This document shows positions 7,562-15,094 of a stretch of 64,000 nucleotides of DNA, piece after piece (position 1 is the stretch's first letter; each line of letters opens with the position of its first letter). The position numbers and the translations under genes are program-made. The stretch spans positions 1 to 64,000 of IMG/VR virus record IMGVR_UViG_3300034760_000025. One strand, given 5' to 3'. Under the pieces are notes generated by a model. The model ran no database searches and was not told the DNA's origin. It saw only the letters and a program-made list of their open reading frames with translations. The stretch is from a virus.

Positions 7562-8453
7562 CACCACAACGCCCCGGCGGGGGCCGCAGGCCAAGTGCAA
7601 GCGGTGCCGCCGGTGGACCGACCCGGGGAACCTCACCACCGGCCCCGACGGCGGCCGCTACGGGCCCAAATGCGCCCGCCGCCTCGGGCTGATCCTGCCC
7701 GGCCCGCCCGGCCCAGGACCCGCCCAGCGCCCGGCACCGCCCGACGACAGCCCTGACACCCTCATCGACCGCGACACGCTGACCATCACGGAGGACCTCG
7801 TGCCACGACACCGCCGTTTCCACCTCCACCGGCCAGGCACCCCGATCATCGAGGGCGTCCAGTTCACCGACGGCGCCGCCGTCACCCACATCCCCGGCTC
7901 CGGCACCCAACCGTCCCTGTGGGACAGCCACAGTTTCGACGAACAACCGGCCGGCCTGGTGTGGCTCGACGAACCCACTGGCCCCGCCGGCGTGACGATC
8001 GTCGACGACCCGCACCCCGCACCACCCGGACCCGACGGCTGGCGCGAGCGGGTCGCGCAATGGTGGGCGGGAACCAGCGCGCTGACCGGGCCGTGCTTCC
8101 GCGCGGTCTACGACGGCCCCCGCCTCACCCTGTCGTTCAACACCATGTCCATGACCCCCGCCCAGGTTGACGAGACGTGCGCCTGGCTCCGCGGGCACGG
8201 GCTCGACACGGCGTGGATGCCAGAGGGCGCCCCGGTGACGTTCGACGCCGACGCCGGAACCGTCACCACCCGCTACGTCATCCCCGCCGACGACAGCGAC
8301 CCCGACCAGGAAATCCCCACGTCCAAGCTGGGCCCCGACGACAAGATCATGACCGGGGAGGTGACCGTCCCGTACACCGGCGCACTCCCACCGCTGCCCG
8401 ACTTCCTCGACCACCGCCCCGCCGCCGCCGGCACGCCGGCGGCCGCCGGATGA
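7554..8453 (+). CDS. zinc-knuckle accessory protein (DUF6011-like N-terminus)
   Basis: A 299-residue protein starting at GTG 7554. The N-terminus has CKRCRRWTDP followed by GGRYGPKCARRLGL, the CxxC...GPxC pattern of DUF6011-like zinc knuckles that are frequent in actinophage and plasmid proteins. A central region (about 80-160) and a C-terminal region (about 170-275) have no recognised fold. The C-terminal Pro/Ala tail runs into an ATGA overlap with the next gene. Confidence 0.75.
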   Translation: MPDTTTPRRGPQAKCKRCRRWTDPGNLTTGPDGGRYGPKCARRLGLILPGPPGPGPAQRPAPPDDSPDTLIDRDTLTITEDLVPRHRRFHLHRPGTPIIEGVQFTDGAAVTHIPGSGTQPSLWDSHSFDEQPAGLVWLDEPTGPAGVTIVDDPHPAPPGPDGWRERVAQWWAGTSALTGPCFRAVYDGPRLTLSFNTMSMTPAQVDETCAWLRGHGLDTAWMPEGAPVTFDADAGTVTTRYVIPADDSDPDQEIPTSKLGPDDKIMTGEVTVPYTGALPPLPDFLDHRPAAAGTPAAAG

Positions 8454-9247
8454 ACCCCGACCTTGACACCCCGACCACGACCACCGTCAGGCGGGAGCTG
8501 TACCCCCCGGCCGCCGACGACACCACCCGCGCCGCCTACCGGGAATGCCTCCTGGCCTGGGCAAGGGTCAACGCGATCCCCACCGACAAGGCCAGCGCCG
8601 AGCGGCCCATCACCGTGAACCTCACCACCCGCACCGTCAGGTACTGGCGCCGGTTCCAACCCGGCGACAACCTCCGCCCCGGGGAACACCCCCAGGACCT
8701 CTGCCGCACCCAGTGGCGGGAAGACGTCGCCCCCCTGGTCGCTGAACCCGTCGGCATCCTCATCGGCGAAGACTTCTGCGGGCACGTCCACCGCCCCGAC
8801 ACCACCACCATGCGCTGCTGGGTCGACGTCGACCCAACCGGCCGGCACCCCGGCCCACACACCGACCGGATGCACAACACCACCTGGCCCAACCCCCACC
8901 CCGGCGACCAGGTGTACCGCCGCGGCCGCCCCGACGTCACCGGCCTCACCCCCACCGCCCAGCACACCGCCATCCTCGCCGCCTTCACTGAACGCGCGGG
9001 CCGCCCCGGCTCGCTCGACGACTGGCAGGTAGCCCGCGACCTCGAAGGCCTCGCCGGCCGCTTCCGCATCCTCGACCGCCACCAGCCGGTAGAGCGCACC
9101 AAACACCCCGACCAGCCGCATTTCTGCGCAGCGTGCATCGATCGACCGGACTATCCCGGCCGCACCGCCGCCGACTGGCCATGCCCTGACTACCGCGACG
9201 CCGCAAGCGGACTCGTCACCGGACTGGAGACCCCCAATGCCACCTGA
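8450..9247 (+). CDS. accessory protein with WPCPDY module (paralog 1)
   Basis: A 265-residue protein starting in an ATGA overlap. Its C-terminal 110 residues contain a module repeated in the next four genes: PDVTGLTPTAQHTAILAAF, a helix with RFRILDRHQPVE, CAACID, then WPCPDYRDAASGLVTGLETP at the end. The N-terminal part is unique and has a CGHVHRPDTTTMRC cluster plus DPTGRHPGPHTD, the latter also matched in the next gene. The Cys/His residues suggest metal binding. Function unknown. Confidence 0.75.
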   Translation: MNPDLDTPTTTTVRRELYPPAADDTTRAAYRECLLAWARVNAIPTDKASAERPITVNLTTRTVRYWRRFQPGDNLRPGEHPQDLCRTQWREDVAPLVAEPVGILIGEDFCGHVHRPDTTTMRCWVDVDPTGRHPGPHTDRMHNTTWPNPHPGDQVYRRGRPDVTGLTPTAQHTAILAAFTERAGRPGSLDDWQVARDLEGLAGRFRILDRHQPVERTKHPDQPHFCAACIDRPDYPGRTAADWPCPDYRDAASGLVTGLETPNAT

Positions 9248-10178
9248 GACCACCGACACCCCGCCTCGGCGGCTACCCGTACGCCTGAACCCACCCCGGC
9301 CCGGCGACCCGCTCAACGACCGCCTCACCAGGTGGATGCACACCGCCGACCCCACCACCGCCACCCTGCCCGGCCCGTGGCTGCTCACCACCCACACCAT
9401 CGAACAAGACCCGCGCGTACACGGACCCGGCAGCCGGACCGTCGTAATCAGCCACGCCCCGCCGCCGGCCGACCTGCTCGCCGACCTCGCCACCGCCGGG
9501 CACCTCGTGTGCGCATTCACATTCGACACCTTGCCGGCCCGTCCCGCCGGCCCGCCCCGGTGCCTCATCCTCGCCGACGCCACCGGCCGGCACCCCGGCG
9601 AGCACACCGACGCCATATACCGATGGGACAACCACGACACCCTCCCTTCCGCACCGCCCGCGCCACGCCGCCGCGGTGTCGTCGCCATCGGAGAGAGCGA
9701 CCTGGCCCGCCTCGTACGCCCCGGCCCCGGGCAACGCATCATCGGACTCCGCTACGACGTGCTCCGCCTCGCCGTCCTCGTCCACCTCGAAGGCCCGGGC
9801 CTCCCCGAAGTCCCCGAAGGCGGCGACCCGCCGCTGATCCGCACCAGCTACGCCCCACCGCCGACGTTCGACCGCGTCGACGTCACCAACCTCCCACCCC
9901 AGCAGCAGCACGACACCGTCCTCGCCCAGCTCGCCGACGCCCTCGAACACACCGCCCCCGCCGCGACCCTCCTCACCTCCGACATCAGCGTCCCGGCACA
10001 CGCCACCTGGACCGGCGCCGACAGCCTCATCCGCCGCCACCACCCCGGCGAACCCTGGTACGGCCGCCTCGAGTGCGCGCACTGCGGCCCGCCGGCCGAC
10101 GGACCCGTGTTCTGGCCCTGCCCCGACTACGTCGACATCGCCACCGGCGTCGTCACCGGCCTACAGGCAGCCCAATGA
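9237..10178 (+). CDS. accessory protein with WPCPDY module (paralog 2)
   Basis: A 313-residue protein starting at ATG 9237 (11-base overlap). It carries ADATGRHPGEHTDAIYRWD, matching DPTGRHPGPHTD of the preceding gene. Its C-terminus has VDVTNLPPQQQHDTVLAQLA, then CAHC and WPCPDYVDIATGVVTGLQ. Similarity in both middle and end indicates that the two genes are tandem duplicates. Function unknown. Confidence 0.75.
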   Translation: MPPETTDTPPRRLPVRLNPPRPGDPLNDRLTRWMHTADPTTATLPGPWLLTTHTIEQDPRVHGPGSRTVVISHAPPPADLLADLATAGHLVCAFTFDTLPARPAGPPRCLILADATGRHPGEHTDAIYRWDNHDTLPSAPPAPRRRGVVAIGESDLARLVRPGPGQRIIGLRYDVLRLAVLVHLEGPGLPEVPEGGDPPLIRTSYAPPPTFDRVDVTNLPPQQQHDTVLAQLADALEHTAPAATLLTSDISVPAHATWTGADSLIRRHHPGEPWYGRLECAHCGPPADGPVFWPCPDYVDIATGVVTGLQAAQ

Positions 10179-10480
10179 CCACCCCCGGCCGACCCGACGT
10201 CACCGGCCTGCCACCCGCCCAGCAGCACACCGCCGTCCTCGCCAGCCTCAACGCCCTCGACCAGGCCGTCGCCGACCTCTCCGAAGCCATCACCCAGGAC
10301 CAGGCGGCAACCGCCCTGCCAGTCGCCCCGGGCCGGCGCCGCATCGTCGAACGCCACGCCCCGCTCAGCGACCAGACCGACCCGATATGCGCCAGCCCCA
10401 CCAGCATCGGCGAACGGTGGCCATGCCCCGACTACCTTGACGCCGCCGACGGCCTCGTAGACGGACTGGAGACACCATGA
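10175..10480 (+). CDS. WPCPDY-module protein (paralog 3)
   Basis: A 101-residue protein made of the repeated module alone: PDVTGLPPAQQHTAVLASL, RRRIVERHAP, and CPDYLDAADGLVDGLETP at the C-terminus. The start is in an ATGA overlap with the previous gene. The N-terminal unique part of paralogs 1 and 2 is absent, so this is the minimal unit. Function unknown. Confidence 0.75.
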   Translation: MTTPGRPDVTGLPPAQQHTAVLASLNALDQAVADLSEAITQDQAATALPVAPGRRRIVERHAPLSDQTDPICASPTSIGERWPCPDYLDAADGLVDGLETP

Positions 10481-10839
10481 ACCCGCCCCCCACCCTGCGC
10501 GTAGACGTCACCGGCCTCACCCCGGCCGACGCGCACGCGGCAATCCTCGCCAACCTCGACGACATCGCCGCCGGGCCAACCCCGGCGACCGGAGGCGACA
10601 TCGCGGCCGCAATGGCCGCCCTGTTCGCCGGCGTCCGCCGCATCATCGAACGCCACGCACCCACGATGACCGAAGCCCTACCCTGGCGCCCCTCCACGCC
10701 CCAATGCGAAACATGCGCCGCCCTCTGCCACTCCAGTAGCGGAATCCTGTGCGAGCAGCCCGTCGACGGCCCGTGGCCCTGCGCCGACTACCTCGACGCC
10801 GCCGCGATGCTCGCCACCGGGCTACCGACGGGAGTCTGA
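10477..10839 (+). CDS. WPCPDY-module protein (paralog 4)
   Basis: A 120-residue module protein: VDVTGLTPADAHAAILANL, RRIIERHAP, a CETCAALC cluster with a further Cys, and WPCADYLDAAAMLATGL. The two extra CxxC-type cysteines resemble a zinc site. It overlaps paralog 3 by four bases. Confidence 0.75.
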   Translation: MNPPPTLRVDVTGLTPADAHAAILANLDDIAAGPTPATGGDIAAAMAALFAGVRRIIERHAPTMTEALPWRPSTPQCETCAALCHSSSGILCEQPVDGPWPCADYLDAAAMLATGLPTGV

Positions 10840-10841
10840 AC

Positions 10842-11087
10842 ATGGAACCCCGCTACTACGTGCACCGCGACGTCCTGGCCGCCCTCGACCGGCTCGGCGC
10901 ACTGCCGGCCGACACGACAGCCGGCCGCCGGCGCATCCTCGAGCGGCACACCCCCGCCGGGACCGCCACCATCACGTACTGCGTGCACTGCCACCCGCGC
11001 CGGCCGACCGGGGCCGACCCGGTCATGTGGCCGTGCCACGAGTACGTCGACGCCGCCGCTGACCTACTGCCGACCGACCCCTCATGA
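10842..11087 (+). CDS. WPCPDY-module protein (paralog 5, divergent)
   Basis: An 81-residue protein. The N-terminal VDVTGL motif is replaced by YYVHRDVLAALDRLGALP, but RRRILERHTP, CVHCHP and MWPCHEYVDAAADLL keep the order and spacing of the module. ATG 10842 lies two bases after the previous stop. It is the most divergent copy. Confidence 0.72.
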   Translation: MEPRYYVHRDVLAALDRLGALPADTTAGRRRILERHTPAGTATITYCVHCHPRRPTGADPVMWPCHEYVDAAADLLPTDPS

Positions 11088-11449
11088 CCAAACGCGGATA
11101 CCTCACCACCGACCCGGCCGGCGCCGCAGCGGTGCCACCGCCGGCCGTCGCGGTCCCACCGCCCCCACCACCGGCCGGCGGCATCCCACCCGTCGCCGCA
11201 CACCCACCCGACCCCGACGAACAGCTATCGAAGTACATCCGACAAGCCGTCGAACGCGCCGCAGACGAGTGCGACCACACCGACCCCGCCGGGCCCATCT
11301 ACCCCACCACCAGGGCCTGCTCTACGTGCACCACCACCGCCGTACTCAACCTGTTCCACACCGCCGACGCCCTCGACGCATGGCGCCGCCGCTACGTCCC
11401 ACCCACCGTCGGCAAGTGGGAATACCCCGGCCCGGCCTTCGTCAGCTAG
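11084..11449 (+). CDS. Pro-rich protein with Cys pair
   Basis: A 121-residue protein starting in an ATGA overlap. The N-terminal 50 residues are a Pro/Ala-rich linker. The remainder is a small domain with CDHTDPAGP and CSTCTT cysteines, then FHTADALDAWRRRYVPPTVG. The CxxH...CxxC spacing suggests a zinc knuckle. No family recognised. Confidence 0.7.
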   Translation: MTKRGYLTTDPAGAAAVPPPAVAVPPPPPPAGGIPPVAAHPPDPDEQLSKYIRQAVERAADECDHTDPAGPIYPTTRACSTCTTTAVLNLFHTADALDAWRRRYVPPTVGKWEYPGPAFVS

Positions 11450-11494
11450 CCCACCCCATGCCACTAGTGCCACCAGTGCCACCGGAGGGACCCC

Positions 11495-11914
11495 ATGAGT
11501 GCCAGCACGCCTACGAGTGCCGCCAGTGCCGCAGCGCGCCCGGACCCTGGAACCCCCCGAGTGGCTCACTCAGTGGCTCACTCGACGCCCGGGCCGGCCG
11601 GTTACCCGGACGTCAACCCGATCCCCGCTGACGCCCGGGCCGCGCTCGCCGCCGAGTGCACGGAGTTCGCCATCAGCCGGGCCGCGGTCGAGGCGCCGTC
11701 GGGGCCGGCGCTGACGTACGCCGGGCTGGTCGACGCCCTCGACCGGGTCCGGGCGGCGCGGGAACCCCAGGGCCCGCCGGGCGGCCTCCCCCGGTACCTG
11801 ATGGTGACCGACCTGGCCCGTGTCGGCGTCGGGGACCTGGTCGACATGTACGAGTGGGTCGACGGCGCGTACCGGCGTATGCGGGGGGAGCCCTACCGTG
11901 TCGTCGAAGGCTGA
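11495..11914 (+). CDS. protein of unknown function upstream of terS
   Basis: A 139-residue protein with RBS ggaggg before ATG 11495. The Ala/Ser/Pro-rich N-terminus contains a short duplication in DNA and protein (VAHSVAHS, from repeated gtggctcactc). The C-terminal part is a compact alpha-helical region (LTYAGLVDALDRVRAA, LMVTDLARVGVGDLVDMYEW). The next gene begins 17 bases inside its end. Confidence 0.65.
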   Translation: MSASTPTSAASAAARPDPGTPRVAHSVAHSTPGPAGYPDVNPIPADARAALAAECTEFAISRAAVEAPSGPALTYAGLVDALDRVRAAREPQGPPGGLPRYLMVTDLARVGVGDLVDMYEWVDGAYRRMRGEPYRVVEG

Positions 11915-12695
11915 ACGCCCGGAGGACTTCCCCCAGCACAAGTGTGGGCGTTGGGGCGGCCGGAACAAGGCTGGGGCGTTGTGCGGGCAGAACGTGATCG
12001 AGGGGACGAAGCGGTGCCGGAACCACGCGGGTAAGGCGACCGAGGTGGCCCGGGCCGAGGGGGCGATCCGGATCGAGGCGTCGCGGTGGAGCCTCGACTC
12101 GCACGACGGCACCGACATCGACCCGAAGGTCGAAATCCTCCGCATGATCACCTTCTGGAAATGCCGGGCGAACATGTACGGCGGGCTACTCGGGCAGGCG
12201 TACGACGCGGCGGAGCGGCTGCAACGCACCGTCCAGGCCGAGAGCATCGTCGAGCTGACCCTCGCCGAGCCTGAATGCGAAATCCGCGACGACAAGGGCA
12301 CCGTGCTGCACGAACACCCGGCGCTGCAGACCGCCCGGCAGGACCTGCAACGGGTATTCGCGATGGGCGGGGTGACCGCCCTGGTCGGCCACAAGTACGA
12401 CGTCGACCGCGACGGGCGGATCTTCGCCGTCGACGAGGGCATCCGCGCGCTCGTCACCCTCGAAGAGCGGGCCCACGACATGCTCGGGAAGATGTGCAAG
12501 CTGGCGATCAGCGCGAAGGTCGCCGAGTCGCGTATCCAGCTCGCCGAGACAACCGGGTTCATGATCCAGGCGGTGATCGTGGGGGTGCTCCGCGACTCCG
12601 GCGTCACCGTCAACGAGGCCCGGGTGCACGACCTGATCGTCCACCACATCGACCAGGTCGTCGGCGGCGGCGGGCCGTTGGGTATCGCGGCCTGA
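11898..12695 (+). CDS. terS: terminase small subunit (zinc-knuckle type)
   Basis: A 265-residue protein starting at GTG 11898, which avoids an implausible upstream frame. The N-terminal CGRWGGRNKAGALCGQ with CRNHAGKA (C16, C29, C40, H43) is the Cys/His motif seen in many actinophage small terminases, which bind the packaging site. The rest is largely helical, with an ILRMITFWKCRANMYGGLL helix and a charged C-terminus, consistent with oligomerisation. Position two genes ahead of TerL supports the call. Confidence 0.8.
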   Translation: MSSKAERPEDFPQHKCGRWGGRNKAGALCGQNVIEGTKRCRNHAGKATEVARAEGAIRIEASRWSLDSHDGTDIDPKVEILRMITFWKCRANMYGGLLGQAYDAAERLQRTVQAESIVELTLAEPECEIRDDKGTVLHEHPALQTARQDLQRVFAMGGVTALVGHKYDVDRDGRIFAVDEGIRALVTLEERAHDMLGKMCKLAISAKVAESRIQLAETTGFMIQAVIVGVLRDSGVTVNEARVHDLIVHHIDQVVGGGGPLGIAA

Positions 12696-12713
12696 TGACC
12701 GGAGGTGCGCAGC

Positions 12714-12959
12714 ATGGCGAACGTCGCCCAGATCGACCACGGCCCCGGCGGTGAAGAACGCAACATCGTCGACCGGGACATTTGCGCCCTCACGACCGGC
12801 TACTCGGCGGAGACGATCCGGAAACGGTGCCGGCCCTGCGACTACGACCCGGACACCGGTCGGGCGTTGTACGACCGCGACGCTGTCCTCGTGCAACTCC
12901 GGGCCGCCGGGGTCCAACCACGCCCCGACACCCGCCGGCCACGCCGGCGTGGTGCTTGA
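12714..12959 (+). CDS. small HTH (excisionase/MerR-like) DNA-binding protein
   Basis: An 81-residue protein. ATG 12714 is preferred because GGAGGT lies 7 bases upstream. TTGYSAETIRKRCRPCDYDP followed by ALYDRDAVLVQLRAAG matches the helix-turn-helix plus wing pattern of MerR/HTH_17-like proteins. It sits between the two terminase genes and could be a packaging or regulatory DNA-binding factor. Confidence 0.72.
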   Translation: MANVAQIDHGPGGEERNIVDRDICALTTGYSAETIRKRCRPCDYDPDTGRALYDRDAVLVQLRAAGVQPRPDTRRPRRRGA

Positions 12960-12984
12960 CAAACCCCCGTACCACCCCCAACCT
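12956..12984 (+). promoter_or_regulatory. candidate sigma70-type promoter before terL
   Basis: Consensus TTGACA (12956-12961), a 17-base spacer, then CAACCT (12979-12984), which keeps the conserved A and final T of a -10. It lies at the end of the small HTH gene and would start an RNA near 12991 reading into the packaging and head genes. Confidence 0.4.
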
Positions 12985-13354
12985 GTCAGTGTTGCGCTCA
13001 GTGGCCCACCGGCCCCGGGGCGCTTCCTGCGTATGCGGGAGGCGGCCCACGCTGCGCTTCTGACTCCTGACGCGACGGCCGGTACGCCTGCCGTCGCTCA
13101 CCGCCCCGCGCGGGGCCCCGCCGGTTCCACCGTGCCGGCCGGGCCCACCACCACGCGCCGGGGCCTCCCCGCGCGCAGCGCCGACCCGGACGTCGAGCAC
13201 CCGGGCCGGCGCTGCGCGCGTACCCCATGAGCGAGCGCCTGCCGCGACAGCGGGCGGCCGGAGCGCCGAGCCCGTCCGCGCGGGGTCGGCACCGTCCGCG
13301 CGGGGCCACAACCCCGCCAGGCGCGCCCATGAACAACCGGCACGGGGGCGGCCC
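12960..13354. other. gene-free, repeat-rich region upstream of terL (candidate pac/cos)
   Basis: A gap of 395 bases without a convincing gene. Arms 13171-13182 and 13208-13219 are perfect 12-base complements around a loop of about 25 bases, and one inner pair extends them. A 14-base direct repeat (ccgtccgcgcgggg) sits at 13272-13285 and 13292-13305, a 20-base period. A shorter hairpin (gcgacgg/ccgtcgc) lies near 13073-13098. Repeats next to the terminase genes are typical of packaging recognition sites. That role is inferred. Confidence 0.4.
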
Positions 13355-13412
13355 ATGAGCCTCATCGACATGGCCGCGGCGTGGCGCACCACCCGCGCGC
13401 AGTTCGCCCCCC

Positions 13413-14852
13413 GTGCCGGCCTGGCCCACACCCGGCGCGATGGCGATGGAACTCGACCTGACCACCGTGCAGACCCCGGCCCTGGAGCTGATCGACGCGG
13501 ACCTCGCCGACGTCGCCGCCGGCCGCTGCAACCGCCTGATGATTTCCCTCGCACCGCAAGAGGGCAAAAGTGAGCGAACGTCGCGTCGGTTTCCGACGTG
13601 GATGCTGCACCGCAACCCGTCCCTGCGGATCGCGATCGTGTCCTACTCCCACAGCATGGCCCGCCGGTGGGGCCGGGAGATCCGCAACGACATCGTCGCG
13701 CACGCCCACCGGCTGAACATTGACGTCGACCCCGAAGCGGCGGTCGACGACTGGAAATTGAATGGGCACCGCGGCGGGGTCTACTGTACTGGAATCGGGG
13801 GTCCGCTCACTGGGCGTGCTGTCGATCTATTGATTATCGACGATCCCTATAAGGATTCAAAGCAATGCGATTCGTTCGCCTGGCGGGAGCGGGTTGAGGA
13901 ATGGTGGACGAAAGTCGCCATTCCCCGACTCGGTAACCAGGTCGCCGCGGTCATCATCCAAACCCGGTGGCGTGACGACGACCTCACCGGGTGGCTACAG
14001 GAACGCGACAAGGCCGACGGCGTCAAACGGTGGCGGGTCATCAACATCCCCGCCCAGGCCGACCACGACCCAGCGAAAGGGCAGACGGACCCGCTGGGCC
14101 GCGAACCCGGCGAGTACCTCCTGTCAGCGCGCGGGCGGACCGTCGCCGACTGGGACGAACGCAAGCGGGAAGCCGGCTCACGGTCATGGCTGGCCCTGTT
14201 CCAAGGCCGCCCCTCCCCCGCCGGCGGGAACATCTTCAACGAAGAATGGTGGCAGTTCTACGAGGGCCCGCAGTGGTCGGTACGCGCCGACGGGGCGCAC
14301 ATCCCGATCGGTTTCGACCAGGTCCTGATCTCCGTCGACTGCTCCTTCAAGGACACCGACAGCGCTGACTACGTCTGCCTGCAGGTCTGGGGCCGGCGAG
14401 GCGCCCAGGCGTACCTACTCGACCAGGTCCACGACCGCATGTCGTTCACGGCCACCCTGACCCGGTTCCGGGCCCTGTGCGGGAAGTGGCCCACCGTCAT
14501 CCTCAAGCTTGTCGAGGACAAGGCCAACGGCACCGCCGTGATCAACATGCTGCACCGGGAGATCGGCGGGATCGTCCCCGTCGAACCCGAAGGCGGGAAG
14601 GTCGAACGCGCCGCCGCCGTCAGCCCGTTCGTCGAGGCCGGCAACGTGTTCCTGCCCAACCCGAAACACGCCCCGTGGGTCGGCGCCCTCATCGAAGAGG
14701 CCAAGGCCTTCCCCAAGGCCCCGAACGACGACCGGGTCGACACCTTCAGCCAAGCCCTGAACCGGCTACTGCTGAACCCGCTGATCCTCGACGACACGAT
14801 CATCGAAGACGACGAGGACGGCGAACCCGAGGGATCAATCAGCCTCTGGTGA
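13413..14852 (+). CDS. terL: terminase large subunit
   Basis: A 479-residue open frame for the packaging motor ATPase/nuclease. Visible are Walker A variant PQEGKS (48-53), Walker B LLIIDD (139-144), the coupling-type motif IQTRWRDDDLTGWL (181-194), and RNase H-fold nuclease acids at ISVDCSFKD (D309), VEDKANG (E368, D369) and DDRVD (439-443). The frame opens at GTG 13413 with no RBS. A better start, ATG 13355 behind gggggcgg, encodes a typical N-terminus in another frame and joins this frame if one C of the six at 13407-13412 is removed. See findings. An AT-richer patch covers Walker B. Confidence 0.95.
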   Translation: MPAWPTPGAMAMELDLTTVQTPALELIDADLADVAAGRCNRLMISLAPQEGKSERTSRRFPTWMLHRNPSLRIAIVSYSHSMARRWGREIRNDIVAHAHRLNIDVDPEAAVDDWKLNGHRGGVYCTGIGGPLTGRAVDLLIIDDPYKDSKQCDSFAWRERVEEWWTKVAIPRLGNQVAAVIIQTRWRDDDLTGWLQERDKADGVKRWRVINIPAQADHDPAKGQTDPLGREPGEYLLSARGRTVADWDERKREAGSRSWLALFQGRPSPAGGNIFNEEWWQFYEGPQWSVRADGAHIPIGFDQVLISVDCSFKDTDSADYVCLQVWGRRGAQAYLLDQVHDRMSFTATLTRFRALCGKWPTVILKLVEDKANGTAVINMLHREIGGIVPVEPEGGKVERAAAVSPFVEAGNVFLPNPKHAPWVGALIEEAKAFPKAPNDDRVDTFSQALNRLLLNPLILDDTIIEDDEDGEPEGSISLW

Positions 14853-14872
14853 CCGGGAAGGGGGCGGCCCCG

Positions 14873-15094
14873 ATGCCCGACCTGGCAAACCCCGCCCCCG
14901 ACTGCCCGACCCGGCCCGTCGAGCACGTCGACGGGTACGCCGTGCACCACCACATCCCCGACGATAGGGCCCCCCACGCCCGAACGTCCGAGTGCTGCTG
15001 CGGCCCCGACCTGCGCCAGTCACCAACCGTGCTGATCTACACCCACCGCGACCTACGCGGCGACGTCGGGCACCCGGAGGTGAGCGGACCATGA
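14873..15094 (+). CDS. small protein between terL and portal
   Basis: A 73-residue protein with a purine-rich RBS (gggaaggggg) before ATG 14873 and a four-base overlap with the portal gene. It contains a CCCGPDL cluster and HHHIPDD, suggesting a metal site. Unknown function; its position suggests a head-assembly accessory role. Confidence 0.65.
   Translation: MPDLANPAPDCPTRPVEHVDGYAVHHHIPDDRAPHARTSECCCGPDLRQSPTVLIYTHRDLRGDVGHPEVSGP

Noticed and set aside
11450-11600. Short repeats (ccaccagtgcc, gtggctcactc) suggestive of an array
   Set aside because: Only two or three tiny adjacent copies, partly coding; no spacers of constant length, so not a CRISPR.
12751-13230. Open frame through the terS-terL gap
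   Set aside because: Pro/Ala/Arg-rich noise over repeats; no RBS at a plausible start.
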